Positions 29,308-38,294 of a DNA stretch of 64,000 nucleotides are shown here, in pieces. The position numbers and the translations under genes were made by a program. Source of the DNA: Neomoorella thermoacetica (GTDB taxonomy: Bacteria > Bacillota > DSM-521 > Neomoorellales > Neomoorellaceae). Position 1 is the stretch's first letter. Each line of letters opens with the position of its first letter. The notes under the pieces are model-generated. The model worked only from the letters and a program-made list of their open reading frames with translations, was not told where the DNA came from and did not search any database. Location: positions 146,696 to 210,695 of the forward strand of contig NZ_MDDC01000001.1 in NCBI RefSeq assembly GCF_001875325.1. The letters run 5' to 3'.

Positions 29308-31969
29308 GAAGTACGTCTACCTGTTCAGCGAGGGCAAGGCCGACATGCGCCTGCTCCTTGGCGGCAAAGGCGCGAATCTGGCCGAAATGACCAACATCGG
29401 CCTGCCGGTACCCCAGGGGATTACCATTACCTGCGAGGCCTGTAACGAGTACAATCGTCTCGGCCAGCAATTCCCCGAGGGCCTGGAAGAGGAAGTGGCC
29501 GCCCGCTTAAAGGACCTGGAAGCTATCAATGGTAAAAAGCTCGGCGATCCCGAGAACCCGCTCCTGGTCTCCGTCCGTTCCGGTGCCCCGGTTTCCATGC
29601 CCGGCATGATGGATACCATCCTGAACCTGGGCCTGAACGACAACTCCGTCAAGGGCCTGGCCGCCCAGACGGGCGACGAGCGTTTCGCCCTGGATTGTTA
29701 CCGCCGTTTTATCCAGATGTTCGGCAACGTGGTCCTGGGTATTGAACATAACGATTTTGAAGCCGTCCTGGAAAAACATAAAGAACGCCTGGGAGTAAAG
29801 TTCGATCACGAGCTTACCCCGGATGCCTTGCGAGAAGTTATCGCCGAGTACAAGGACGTCGTCAAGAGCCACAGCGGCCGGGACTTCCCCCAGGATCCCC
29901 GGGAGCAGCTCTACATGGCCATCCGTGCCGTCTTTGATTCCTGGAACAACCCCCGGGCCATTGTCTATCGCAAGATCAACAAGATCCCCGATGAACTGGG
30001 CACCGCCGTCAATGTCCAGAGCATGGCCTTCGGCAACATGGGTCCCACCAGCGGCACCGGCGTGGCCTTCACCCGCAACCCCTCCACCGGCGAGAAGGGC
30101 GTTTACGGCGAGTACCTCATCAACGCCCAGGGTGAAGACGTGGTGGCCGGCATCCGCACGCCCAAGCCCATCAGCAGCCTGAAGGAAGAAATGCCGGAAG
30201 TTTACCGCCAGTTTGAAGACATCTGCCAGCTCCTGGAGAAACACTACCGCGACATGCAGGATATCGAGTTTACCATCGAAAAGGGCAAGCTCTTTATCCT
30301 CCAGACCCGTAACGGTAAACGGACGGCGGCCGCGGCTGTCAAAATCGCCGTCGACATGGTTAATGAGGGCCTGATTACCAAGGAAGAAGCCGTCCTGCGC
30401 GTCGACGCCGAGCAATTAATCCAGCTCATGCACCGGCGTATCGACCCCAGCGCCAAACTGGAAGTGGTGGCCAGGGGCCTGCCGGCTTCCCCCGGTGCCG
30501 CCTCCGGCCGGGTGGTCTTTGACGCCGACGAAGCCGAAAAGCTGGGCCTCGACGGCCAGAAGGTCATCCTGGTGCGGACGGAGACTACCCCGGACGATAT
30601 CCACGGCATCGTCCAGGCCCAGGGGGTTCTCACGGCCCGGGGCGGCATGACCAGCCACGCTGCCGTGGTGGCCCGGGGCATGGGCAAACCGGCCGTCACC
30701 GGCTGCGACGCCATTAAAATCGACGTCGAAAACAAGCGCTTCTTCATCGGCGACCGGGTAGTCAAAGAAGGCGACGTCATCTCCATCGACGGTTCCACCG
30801 GCAACGTCATCCTGGGTGAGGTCCCCCTGATTGACCCGCAGCTGACGGGTGAATTTGAAACCATCCTGGAGTGGGCCGATTCCTTCCGCCGGCTGAGAGT
30901 CCGCGCCAATGCCGATACGCCGGAAGACGCCCGCAGGGCAAGGGAGTTCGGCGCCGAGGGTATTGGCCTTACCCGCACCGAGCACATGTTCATGCAGGTG
31001 GACCGGCTGCCCGTGGTCCAGGAAATGATCCTGGCCAGGACGAAGGAAGAGCGCGAAGCGGCCCTGGCCAAACTCCTGCCCATGCAGCAGGGCGACTTCT
31101 ACGGCATCTTGAAGGCCATGGAGGGCCTGCCGGTGACCATCCGGCTCCTCGACCCGCCCCTGCACGAGTTCCTGCCCAATATTGAAGAGCTGCTGGTGGA
31201 TGTCACCCGGCTGCAGGCGACCAACGGCGATCCCAGAGAACTGGAAGAAAAACAGGCCCTCCTGCGCGAGGTGCGGGCGCGGCACGAATTTAACCCCATG
31301 CTGGGCCACCGCGGTTGCCGGTTAGGTATTACCTACCCCGAGATCTACGCCATGCAGGCCCGGGCCATTTTCCAGGCCGTCGCCCAGCTGGTTAAAGAAG
31401 GCGTCAAGGTACTGCCGGAAGTGGAGATCCCCCTGGTCATCCATGTCAACGAGTTAAAGCGCCTCCACGAGCTGGTGGATGAAGTGGCCGCAGCGGTGAA
31501 AAAAGAAACCGGCGTCGACTTCGAGTACAGGGTCGGCACCATGATCGAAATGCCGCGGGCCTGCGCCACGGCCGATGCAATCGCCAGGGAAGCCGAGTTC
31601 TTCTCCTTCGGCACCAACGACCTGACCCAGACCACCTTCGGTTTCAGCCGTGACGACGCCGAAGGCAAATTCCTGCACCAGTATGTCGATGAAAAGATTC
31701 TGAAGGAGGATCCTTTCATCGTCCTCGACCGCGACGGGGTGGGCAAATTCATGAAGATGGCCGTCGAGCTGGGCCGCAGCACCAATCCCAGGCTGGAAGT
31801 CGGCATCTGCGGCGAGCATGGCGGCGAGCCCAGTTCAGTGGAGTTCTGCCACCAGATCGGCCTCAACTATGTCAGTTGCTCACCCTTCCGGGTGCCGGTA
31901 GCGAGACTCGCCGCCGCCCAGGCCGCCCTGAAGGAAAAGAAGGGCCAGCTGGAGCAAAAGGGAGAATAA
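29297..31969 (+). CDS. ppdK: pyruvate, phosphate dikinase
   Basis: An 890-residue enzyme interconverting pyruvate, ATP and Pi with PEP, AMP and PPi. The N-terminal ATP-grasp domain begins [27 protein letters not shown]. The phosphohistidine domain has [21 protein letters not shown], whose Thr-Ser-His holds both the catalytic His and the Thr targeted by PpsR. The PEP/pyruvate TIM barrel ends with [18 protein letters not shown] 29297 follows CGGAGGGAAAGAA and lies inside the end of ppsR. In acetogens it can run in either direction. A terminator follows. Confidence 0.98.
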   Translation: MASKKYVYLFSEGKADMRLLLGGKGANLAEMTNIGLPVPQGITITCEACNEYNRLGQQFPEGLEEEVAARLKDLEAINGKKLGDPENPLLVSVRSGAPVSMPGMMDTILNLGLNDNSVKGLAAQTGDERFALDCYRRFIQMFGNVVLGIEHNDFEAVLEKHKERLGVKFDHELTPDALREVIAEYKDVVKSHSGRDFPQDPREQLYMAIRAVFDSWNNPRAIVYRKINKIPDELGTAVNVQSMAFGNMGPTSGTGVAFTRNPSTGEKGVYGEYLINAQGEDVVAGIRTPKPISSLKEEMPEVYRQFEDICQLLEKHYRDMQDIEFTIEKGKLFILQTRNGKRTAAAAVKIAVDMVNEGLITKEEAVLRVDAEQLIQLMHRRIDPSAKLEVVARGLPASPGAASGRVVFDADEAEKLGLDGQKVILVRTETTPDDIHGIVQAQGVLTARGGMTSHAAVVARGMGKPAVTGCDAIKIDVENKRFFIGDRVVKEGDVISIDGSTGNVILGEVPLIDPQLTGEFETILEWADSFRRLRVRANADTPEDARRAREFGAEGIGLTRTEHMFMQVDRLPVVQEMILARTKEEREAALAKLLPMQQGDFYGILKAMEGLPVTIRLLDPPLHEFLPNIEELLVDVTRLQATNGDPRELEEKQALLREVRARHEFNPMLGHRGCRLGITYPEIYAMQARAIFQAVAQLVKEGVKVLPEVEIPLVIHVNELKRLHELVDEVAAAVKKETGVDFEYRVGTMIEMPRACATADAIAREAEFFSFGTNDLTQTTFGFSRDDAEGKFLHQYVDEKILKEDPFIVLDRDGVGKFMKMAVELGRSTNPRLEVGICGEHGGEPSSVEFCHQIGLNYVSCSPFRVPVARLAAAQAALKEKKGQLEQKGE

Positions 31970-31996
31970 TAAGGAAAGATAATAGAGTAAAATTAC

Positions 31997-32032
31997 AGGC
32001 TGCTGACTTTACACCGGTCGGCAGCCTTTTTT
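31997..32032 (+). terminator. rho-independent terminator after ppdK
   Basis: AGGCTGCTGAC (31997-32007) pairs with GTCGGCAGCCT (32017-32027) with one G-U pair, followed by a six-T run. It ends the ccpN-ppsR-ppdK unit. Confidence 0.93.
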
Positions 32033-32104
32033 GATGGGTATGGAGGCCGGCCAGACCAGCTTTACCCTAACTCTTTACTTTGTACCGCGCCTTAATATGA
32101 GCCT

Positions 32105-32166
32105 AATTTTTTTAAAAAAATTTTACGAACCAGCAGAAGATGTTCGATATTTAGCGAATATATTAT
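32105..32166. promoter_or_regulatory. AT-rich control region of the sugar locus
   Basis: An 18-bp AT palindrome (32105-32122: AA, seven T's, seven A's, TT) is followed by TTCG-N8-CGAA (32143-32158) and a TATTAT (32161-32166). DeoR-family operators often contain TTCG-type half sites, so 32143-32158 is a candidate autoregulatory site. No good -35 was found. Confidence 0.4.
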
Positions 32167-32211
32167 AGCGACAGAACATAAAAGAACAAAAAAGCACATA
32201 ATGGAGGCTTT

Positions 32212-32976
32212 ATGATCTCCGTCCAGCGCCGTAAAATCATTATCGATAAAATTAACTCAGGCATACCTTTAAGTGTCAGCGAACTCAGCCGGGAACTGGG
32301 AGTATCGCCGATGACCATCCGCCGGGACCTCAGCAGCCTGGAGAAGGAGGGCCTCCTCACCCGCACCCATGGAGGAGCGGTTCCTGTAGGCGGGGGCAGT
32401 GAGGAAGAGCCTTCTTTCGATGAGAAGCTCAACCGGTTCCCTGCGGAAAAGCTGGCCATCGCCCGCAAGGCGGCGGAACTGATTAAAGACGGCGACACCA
32501 TACTTCTCAATGCCGGCACCACAGTCACGGCCCTCGCCCGGCTGCTTAAAGACCGGCAGAATTTAACGGTAGTTACCAACACCGTCAACATCGCCATGGA
32601 ACTCGCCCAGAGCGAAGGTATCAACCTGGTCCTGACGGGAGGCAACATGCGGACCAGATCTTATGCCATGGTGGGGTCCCTGACGGAAAGGGTGCTGCGG
32701 GAGATTCATGTCCAGAAAGCTTTTTTAGGTGTAAATGGTATCAGCGTCGAACACGGCCTGACGACGCCCAATATGACCGAAGCTCATACCAATAGCTTAA
32801 TGATTAAAGCGGCTGATGAAATAATAGTCCTGGCCGACCATTCTAAAATCGGCCGGGTGACTTTGTCGCGCTTTGCCCCCATTGAAGCTGTAACTACCCT
32901 TATCACCGACAGGGCCGCCCCGCCGGATTTTATTGAAGAACTGGCCAGGCGCGGCATTGAAGTAATCGTTGTCTAA
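32212..32976 (+). CDS. DeoR/GlpR family transcriptional regulator
   Basis: A 254-residue repressor. The N-terminal DeoR helix-turn-helix (about 5-55) has SVSELSRELGVSPMTIRRDL and TRTHGGAV. The C-terminal sugar-phosphate sensor domain has DTILLNAGTTVTALARLL, LTGGNMRTRSYAMVG and LADHSKIGRV, the family signatures. Such proteins usually bind a phosphorylated sugar intermediate that releases them from DNA. It heads a sugar locus on the same strand, so local control by a pathway intermediate is likely. ATG 32212 follows ATGGAGGCTTT. Confidence 0.92.
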   Translation: MISVQRRKIIIDKINSGIPLSVSELSRELGVSPMTIRRDLSSLEKEGLLTRTHGGAVPVGGGSEEEPSFDEKLNRFPAEKLAIARKAAELIKDGDTILLNAGTTVTALARLLKDRQNLTVVTNTVNIAMELAQSEGINLVLTGGNMRTRSYAMVGSLTERVLREIHVQKAFLGVNGISVEHGLTTPNMTEAHTNSLMIKAADEIIVLADHSKIGRVTLSRFAPIEAVTTLITDRAAPPDFIEELARRGIEVIVV

Positions 32977-33027
32977 ACCGGTAAAAGCCTGCCGGCGAGC
33001 GGAAACGTTAAGAGGGGGAGCTAAATT

Positions 33028-34020
33028 ATGTCGCAATATGTTGCCGGGGTTGACCTGGGCGGAACTAACATAGCGGCCATATTGATGGATGCGACGGGGC
33101 GGACCAGGGGCTGGATGACCTGGCCGACGGAAGCGTCCGGCGGTCCGGATAGAGTTATCGAGCGAATTATTGCTTTAATTAAATTCACAATGGAACAAAA
33201 TGGTATAACAGAACAACAATTACTGGGCATTGGCCTGGGCGTGCCCGGGCTGGTAAACAGCCAAGAGGGCAAGTCGGTTTTTTCACCTAACCTGCCGGGC
33301 TGGCGGGATATTCCTGTGGCTGAAATGGTAGGCCGGGGATGTGGCGTCCCGGTTATTATCGACAACGACGTGCGCATGGCCGCCTGGGGGGAAAAACTGC
33401 TGGGCGCCGGCCGGGGTTGGGAAGACGTCATATGCCTGACCCTGGGGACGGGTATAGGCTCCGGCATCTTTATCCAGGGTAAAATGTTCAAGGGTCGCGA
33501 CGAAAGCGCCGGCGAAATAGGCCACGTAACGGTGGAAAAAGACGGGCCCCGTTGCAACTGCGGTAATTTCGGCTGCCTGGAAATGTATGCCTCCGGCCGG
33601 GGCATCGCCCGCCAGGCACGGGAAACCCTGGAACAGGGCGGTTCGAGTTTGCTGCTGGAACTGGCAGGGGGCGATGCGAGCAGTATTACCGCCGCTACCG
33701 TCTGCCGGGCGGCAATCCAGGGCGATCCCCTGGCACGGCAGGTTATGGAAAAGACGGCCCTGTACCTGGGCATCGCCCTGGCCGGCCTGGCGAATATCCT
33801 CAACCCCCAGCGGATCGTCCTGGGAGGCGGGGTCATGGGCGCGGGGGAGCTCCTGCTGGAGCCGGTGCGGCGGGTGGTCCGGGAACGAGCCATGCCCCTG
33901 AACCGGGAAGTTGAAATAGTAGCCGCTGAACTGGGTGAGCGGGCCGGGGCCATCGGGGCAGCGGCCCTGGCCAGGCAGGAATTCATACTGGGAGAGGGTA
34001 GGACAAAATGGATCTGGTAA
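33028..34020 (+). CDS. ROK family sugar kinase
   Basis: A 330-residue ROK protein. ATP motif VDLGGTNIAA lies at the N-terminus, the catalytic Asp in PVIIDNDVRMAAWGE, the zinc motif CNCGNFGCLEMYASG in the middle and VLGGGVMGAG late. It lacks the extra N-terminal DNA-binding domain of ROK repressors, so it is a kinase; glucokinases are the best-known relatives. In this locus it probably phosphorylates the imported sugar, but the exact substrate cannot be read. ATG 33028 follows GAGGGGGAG. It overlaps the aldolase gene by 13 bases. Confidence 0.92.
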   Translation: MSQYVAGVDLGGTNIAAILMDATGRTRGWMTWPTEASGGPDRVIERIIALIKFTMEQNGITEQQLLGIGLGVPGLVNSQEGKSVFSPNLPGWRDIPVAEMVGRGCGVPVIIDNDVRMAAWGEKLLGAGRGWEDVICLTLGTGIGSGIFIQGKMFKGRDESAGEIGHVTVEKDGPRCNCGNFGCLEMYASGRGIARQARETLEQGGSSLLLELAGGDASSITAATVCRAAIQGDPLARQVMEKTALYLGIALAGLANILNPQRIVLGGGVMGAGELLLEPVRRVVRERAMPLNREVEIVAAELGERAGAIGAAALARQEFILGEGRTKWIW

Positions 34021-34871
34021 ATCCCCGCGAAATGCTAATAGAAGCCCGGCGGGGCGGTTATGCCGTCGGGGCCTTTAACATCCACAACCTGGAGACCCTT
34101 CAGGCTGTGGCGGAAGCCGCCGCCGAAGCCGCAGCCCCGGTGATTCTCCAGGCGACCCCGGGAACGGTTAAATACGTCGGCGCCGATTACCTGGTGGCCA
34201 TGGCCAGGGTGGCGGCCAGGCGGGCCGGAGTGCCCGTAGCCCTGCACCTGGACCACGCCACCGATATCAACCTTATCGGCTCCTGCCTGGAGGCAGGTTT
34301 CACCTCCGTCATGTTCGACGGTTCAAACCTGCCCCTGGAGGAAAACATCGCCCGCACCCGCCAGGTGGCCGCCATGGCCCATGCCAGAGGTGCGGCCGTG
34401 GAAGCCGAACTGGGCCGCCTGGGCGGCCGGGAGGACGATCTCTTCGTTGACGAAGCCGCGGCCAATTACACCGACCCGGAAGAGGCGGTAGTATTTGCCG
34501 GGGCCACCGGGATCGATACCCTGGCAGTGGCCATCGGTACCGCCCACGGCGTCTACCGCGGCGAGCCGCGCCTCGACTTCGACCGCCTGAAAACGATAGC
34601 CGCCCGCGTGAGCCTGCCCCTGGTCCTCCACGGTGCCTCCGGGCTGCCCGACGCCCATGTAACCCGCTGCATTGCCCTGGGCATATGCAAAGTTAATATC
34701 GCCACCGAGTTGAAGCTGGCCCTGGCCGCCAGTTTAAGGGCAACCCTGGCCGCCCGCCCGGAAGAGACGGACCCGCGTCATTATTTCACCCCGGCGCGCC
34801 GGGCGGTAAAAGACGTAGCCCTGGGAAAAATGCGCCTCTTCGGCGCTGCCGGCCGCGCCCGGGGCAACTGA
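34008..34871 (+). CDS. class II fructose/tagatose-bisphosphate aldolase family
   Basis: A 287-residue zinc aldolase. Metal-site and phosphate motifs include ALHLDHATDINLI, GFTSVMFDGSNLPLEENI, VEAELGRLGG, IGTAHGVY and LHGASGLPD. It resembles GatY/KbaY and FBP aldolases, which split ketose-1,6-bisphosphates to DHAP and glyceraldehyde 3-phosphate. With the 1-PFK-like kinase two genes down it would complete a ketose-phosphate branch. An altered ketose such as a deoxy sugar phosphate is also possible given the glycyl radical enzyme nearby. Confidence 0.9.
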   Translation: MDLVNPREMLIEARRGGYAVGAFNIHNLETLQAVAEAAAEAAAPVILQATPGTVKYVGADYLVAMARVAARRAGVPVALHLDHATDINLIGSCLEAGFTSVMFDGSNLPLEENIARTRQVAAMAHARGAAVEAELGRLGGREDDLFVDEAAANYTDPEEAVVFAGATGIDTLAVAIGTAHGVYRGEPRLDFDRLKTIAARVSLPLVLHGASGLPDAHVTRCIALGICKVNIATELKLALAASLRATLAARPEETDPRHYFTPARRAVKDVALGKMRLFGAAGRARGN

Positions 34872-34917
34872 CCTTATTGCCACTTCTTAGATCACACACA
34901 AGGAGAGGATTGCCGCA

Positions 34918-35991
34918 ATGTACATCGACCTTGACGACCTGACGGCCTTGCAACAACTGGACAGCGCCGGAGCCCTGCGGGATACCGTTGACTACTCCCG
35001 CCAGTTTGCTGAAGGCTGGGAACTGGCCCAGAAATGGCCGCAAAATTTACCGGCCGGGGAAATACGTAACATAATCGTCCTGGCCACCGGCGGTGGTTCC
35101 GCAGCCAGCGTCAGCCTTTTACAATCCTATCTCTTTGACGAATTGCGGGTACCAATGGTCTTGAACCAGGGTTATACCATCCCGGCCTGGGTTGATGCCG
35201 GCACATTGGCGGTTGTCGTCAGCCATTCGGGCAATACCGAAGAGATTTTAAGCGCCTACACCAGGGCTGTAGACGCAGGTGCACAGGTTGCCGTAATCAC
35301 TGCCGGGGGACAACTGCAGGCCCTGGCCGGGGAGAAAGGGCACCCCGTCCTCCTTGTTCCCGGCGGTATGATGCCCCGCATCGCCCTGGGATATATTTTC
35401 CTGCCCCTGCTGGGCCTGCTCCGGCGCCTGGGCCTGGTGCCGGATAAAACAGCGGAGGTAAAAGAAACCATCGCCCTGCTTAAAGACCTGGCCGGCCGCT
35501 ATGGCCCCGAAGTTCCGGCTAAGGATAACCTGGCCAAAACTATGGCCATGGAAATAGACGGCTACATCCCGGTTATCTACGGCTCCCTGCCCCTTACTGA
35601 CGCCATAGCCTGGCGCTGGAAAAACCAGATGGGAGAAAATAGCAAGTTAATCGCCATGTTCAATGCCATCCCCAGCCTGCACCATGACGAGGTCGTCGGC
35701 TGGGACGCCCCCAGCGCCTATTTAAAGCACTTTTACTTTACCTTCTTACGGGATGCTGAGGACAGCGAGAAGATCCGGCGGCGCATGGCCACCTCCCAGG
35801 AGATCCTGAGGCGCCGGGCTGCCGGAGTAAGGGAAGTCAGCTCCAACGGACATTCTCGCCTGGCACGTCTCTTCTCCCTGGTTTACCTGGGCGACTTCAT
35901 CACCCTGTACCTGGCCCTGGCCCGGGGCGTTGATCCGACCCCGGTGGAGGTCATCGACCTGTTCAAACGGAAAATGGCAGCAGGGGAATAA
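34918..35991 (+). CDS. SIS-domain sugar-phosphate isomerase (PGI/PMI type)
   Basis: A 357-residue protein with two SIS domains. The first has VLATGGGSAASVSLLQSYLFD and the phosphosugar loop VVSHSGNTEEILSAY. The second half has DAIAWRWKNQMGENSKLIAMFNAIP and LHHDEVVGW, as in bifunctional phosphoglucose/phosphomannose isomerases. The likely reaction is aldose-6-phosphate to fructose-6-phosphate. ATG 34918 follows AAGGAGAGG. It ends seven bases before the kinase gene. A variant substrate cannot be excluded. Confidence 0.88.
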   Translation: MYIDLDDLTALQQLDSAGALRDTVDYSRQFAEGWELAQKWPQNLPAGEIRNIIVLATGGGSAASVSLLQSYLFDELRVPMVLNQGYTIPAWVDAGTLAVVVSHSGNTEEILSAYTRAVDAGAQVAVITAGGQLQALAGEKGHPVLLVPGGMMPRIALGYIFLPLLGLLRRLGLVPDKTAEVKETIALLKDLAGRYGPEVPAKDNLAKTMAMEIDGYIPVIYGSLPLTDAIAWRWKNQMGENSKLIAMFNAIPSLHHDEVVGWDAPSAYLKHFYFTFLRDAEDSEKIRRRMATSQEILRRRAAGVREVSSNGHSRLARLFSLVYLGDFITLYLALARGVDPTPVEVIDLFKRKMAAGE

Positions 35992-35997
35992 TGCCGC

Positions 35998-36927
35998 ATG
36001 ATCACCACAGTTACCGTTAATACCGCCATAGATAAAACATATATCGTGGATAATTTTGGCCTTAACGGCGTCTTCCGCGTCCAGCGCGTCATGGCCCAGG
36101 CCGGCGGCAAGGGGCTGAACGTGGCCAGGGTGGTAAAAGCTTTAGGAGAGGAGGTGGTTGCTACCGGGTTTATCGGCGGCCACAATGGAATGTTTATTAA
36201 GGAGTGTCTGGTAGCAGAGGGGCTTAAGGGCGATTTTGTAAACATAGCCGGGGAATCACGCATATGCCTGAACGTCCTGGACCCGGCGGGCAGGTCCCAG
36301 ACCGAACTTTTGGAGCCGGGGCCGGAGATCACCGCTCAAGAAGCGGAAAGGTTGAAGGAAAGGGTGAAGGACTTGGCTCGCCTGAGCCAGGTGGTTACTT
36401 TATCGGGTAGCCTGGCCGGGGGCCTGCCAACTGATTATTACGCCCAGATAATCAAAATAGTACACCGGGAAGGGGCCAGGGTCATTCTTGACTCCAGTGG
36501 GGAGGCCTTGAAAGAAGGGTTGAAAGCCGGACCTTACATGGTCAAGCCCAACCTTCAGGAAGCCGAAGCCCTGGCCGGGAAACCGTTAGCCGATGAAAAA
36601 GCGCGCAAGGAATTTTTAAGGGAGCTTATAGGGGCTGGTGTGAAGGCTGCGGTGCTCTCTTTAGGGGAAGCCGGCGCCCTGGTTGGGACCGGGGAAGGCT
36701 TCTTCCGGGTGGTGCCTCCCGGGGTTCAGACGGTGAATACCGTGGGGTGTGGTGATGCCTTTGTAGCCGGCTTCGCCGTAGGCCTGGCGCGGGGCCAGGG
36801 TGTAAAACAAGCCGCTCGCTTGGGTACCGCTGCAGCGGCCGCCAGCGCTGCCAGCTGGAAGGCAGGTGAATGCAGGGGGGAACAGATACCAGCGTTAGCG
36901 TTAGAAGTACAGGTGTTCGAGGTGTAA
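35998..36927 (+). CDS. 1-phosphofructokinase/tagatose-6-phosphate kinase family
   Basis: A 309-residue PfkB-type ribokinase-fold enzyme. It starts ITTVTVNTAIDKTYIVDNF, has AGGKGLNVARVVKALGE and the catalytic TVGCGDAFVAGFAVG motif with the base Asp. The LacC/FruK subfamily makes ketose bisphosphates from fructose-1-phosphate or tagatose-6-phosphate. Placed between the isomerase and a ribose-type importer, it would feed the class II aldolase upstream. GC and codon use are slightly lower than in the housekeeping block. A 200-base gap follows. Confidence 0.9.
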   Translation: MITTVTVNTAIDKTYIVDNFGLNGVFRVQRVMAQAGGKGLNVARVVKALGEEVVATGFIGGHNGMFIKECLVAEGLKGDFVNIAGESRICLNVLDPAGRSQTELLEPGPEITAQEAERLKERVKDLARLSQVVTLSGSLAGGLPTDYYAQIIKIVHREGARVILDSSGEALKEGLKAGPYMVKPNLQEAEALAGKPLADEKARKEFLRELIGAGVKAAVLSLGEAGALVGTGEGFFRVVPPGVQTVNTVGCGDAFVAGFAVGLARGQGVKQAARLGTAAAAASAASWKAGECRGEQIPALALEVQVFEV

Positions 36928-37127
36928 GAGGGGTGTTACTTGTTTTAGAAGCGCAAGGCAAAAGCTTTCTCCATTTGGGAACCGTAAGGTTTTAAGGCAA
37001 AATGTACCGCGAGATGCATGAAAGGAGTTAAGACCCAGGCTGTCTAACATTAAGGTTAAACAGCTAAAAGGAAGCCGTAACTTAAATTATACGGAATGAA
37101 ATTTTGCCAAGAAGGAGGATTAATTCT
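36928..37127 (+). other. 200-base gap before the importer and radical-enzyme genes
   Basis: No gene was seen. An AT-rich TTAAATTATACGG (about 37082-37094) could hold a -10 box (TTATAC) but no clear -35 was found. A second promoter for the importer and glycyl radical enzyme genes is plausible here. Confidence 0.35.
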
Positions 37128-38198
37128 GTGAGGACAATTATGAAGCGAAAATTCATGGCGTGTTTTCTGGTAACGGTCTTCGCCTTAAGTGTTCTTCTGT
37201 CCGGTTGCGGTTCTGGCGCCGGCAACAATCAGAACCAGGCCCAGCAGCAAGGAAGCGATAACAAGAAAAAAGAATATGTTGTTGGCTGGTCCATGGCTTA
37301 TTTTGATCACCCGGTCTACCAATTGTTGATGAATGCAGCCAGGGAATTGGCAGAAAAACAAGGCATTAAATTAATTTTTGCCGACGGCAAGAATGACCCG
37401 GCAGTTCAGGCTTCTCAGATCGACAATTTTATTGCTCAAAAGGTGGACGCCATAATACTCACCCCAACTGTGGCCGATCCGTTGATACCTGCTGTCAAAA
37501 AGGTCAATCAGGCCAAGATTCCCCTGGTCATAGTTGACCGCCGCATGTTCACCCACGGCCAGGATATAAAGTGGGATGCGCTGGTAAGCTGGGACATGGT
37601 AAAATCGGGTACCCTGGGCGGTGAACAGGTAGTCGAAGCCTTAAACGGCAAGGGTAACCTGGTAGTAGTAGAGGGCACCCCGGGAGCGGGTTCCACCATT
37701 GACCGCGGCAACGCTTTCTACGAAGTAATCAATAAGCATCCCGATATTAAGGTTATCCACAAAGTTTCTGGTGACTTTAAACGGGACAAGGGTATGCAGG
37801 TAACCGAGAATATATTGCAGCGTTTCCCCAAGGGGCAAATCGATGCTATTTATTATATGAACGACGAGATGGCCCTAGGAGGGATACAAGCTATAAAGGC
37901 TGCCGGCCGCCAGGGCGAGTTCAAGATAATCAGTGTAGACGGCGAGAAAGAGGCAATGGATGCTCTGCGAAGGGGTGAAATCGATTATGAAGTAATATTC
38001 CATCCTGATGACGAGGCGGTAGCGGTCAACGTGGTGGCCAGCATCCTGCGGGGAGAGAATCCCTATACCCCCGAGAACCTGACATACAAAGGCCGTACCA
38101 TGGAGATTGCCAGCTTTGAAGGGATGCCGTGGGTACGTCCCACCTGCTATAAGGTTGATAAGTCAAATGCTAACCAACCAGAATTTCAGGGCTGGTAA
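37128..38198 (+). CDS. sugar ABC transporter substrate-binding lipoprotein, RbsB type
   Basis: A 356-residue periplasmic-binding-fold lipoprotein. The signal peptide (about residues 5-28) ends in a lipobox LSGC, giving a lipid-modified Cys, then a Gln/Asn-rich tether. The mature part begins YVVGWSMAYFDHPVYQLLM and has the type I binding-protein pattern (DNFIAQKVDAIILTPTVADP, then VDGEKEAMDALRRGEIDYEV). It captures sugar outside the membrane for the permeases downstream. GTG 37128 is nine bases after AAGGAGG; ATG 37140 is the alternative. Ligand unknown. Confidence 0.92.
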   Translation: MRTIMKRKFMACFLVTVFALSVLLSGCGSGAGNNQNQAQQQGSDNKKKEYVVGWSMAYFDHPVYQLLMNAARELAEKQGIKLIFADGKNDPAVQASQIDNFIAQKVDAIILTPTVADPLIPAVKKVNQAKIPLVIVDRRMFTHGQDIKWDALVSWDMVKSGTLGGEQVVEALNGKGNLVVVEGTPGAGSTIDRGNAFYEVINKHPDIKVIHKVSGDFKRDKGMQVTENILQRFPKGQIDAIYYMNDEMALGGIQAIKAAGRQGEFKIISVDGEKEAMDALRRGEIDYEVIFHPDDEAVAVNVVASILRGENPYTPENLTYKGRTMEIASFEGMPWVRPTCYKVDKSNANQPEFQGW

Positions 38199-38294
38199 AA
38201 GCTGCCTTCAGAGAGGCTCCGGTTGTTCATCTTAATTAAGAAGGGACATGTAATTGCTCCCTGTGAGGTTTACTTCAGCGAAGGGGTTGATCCT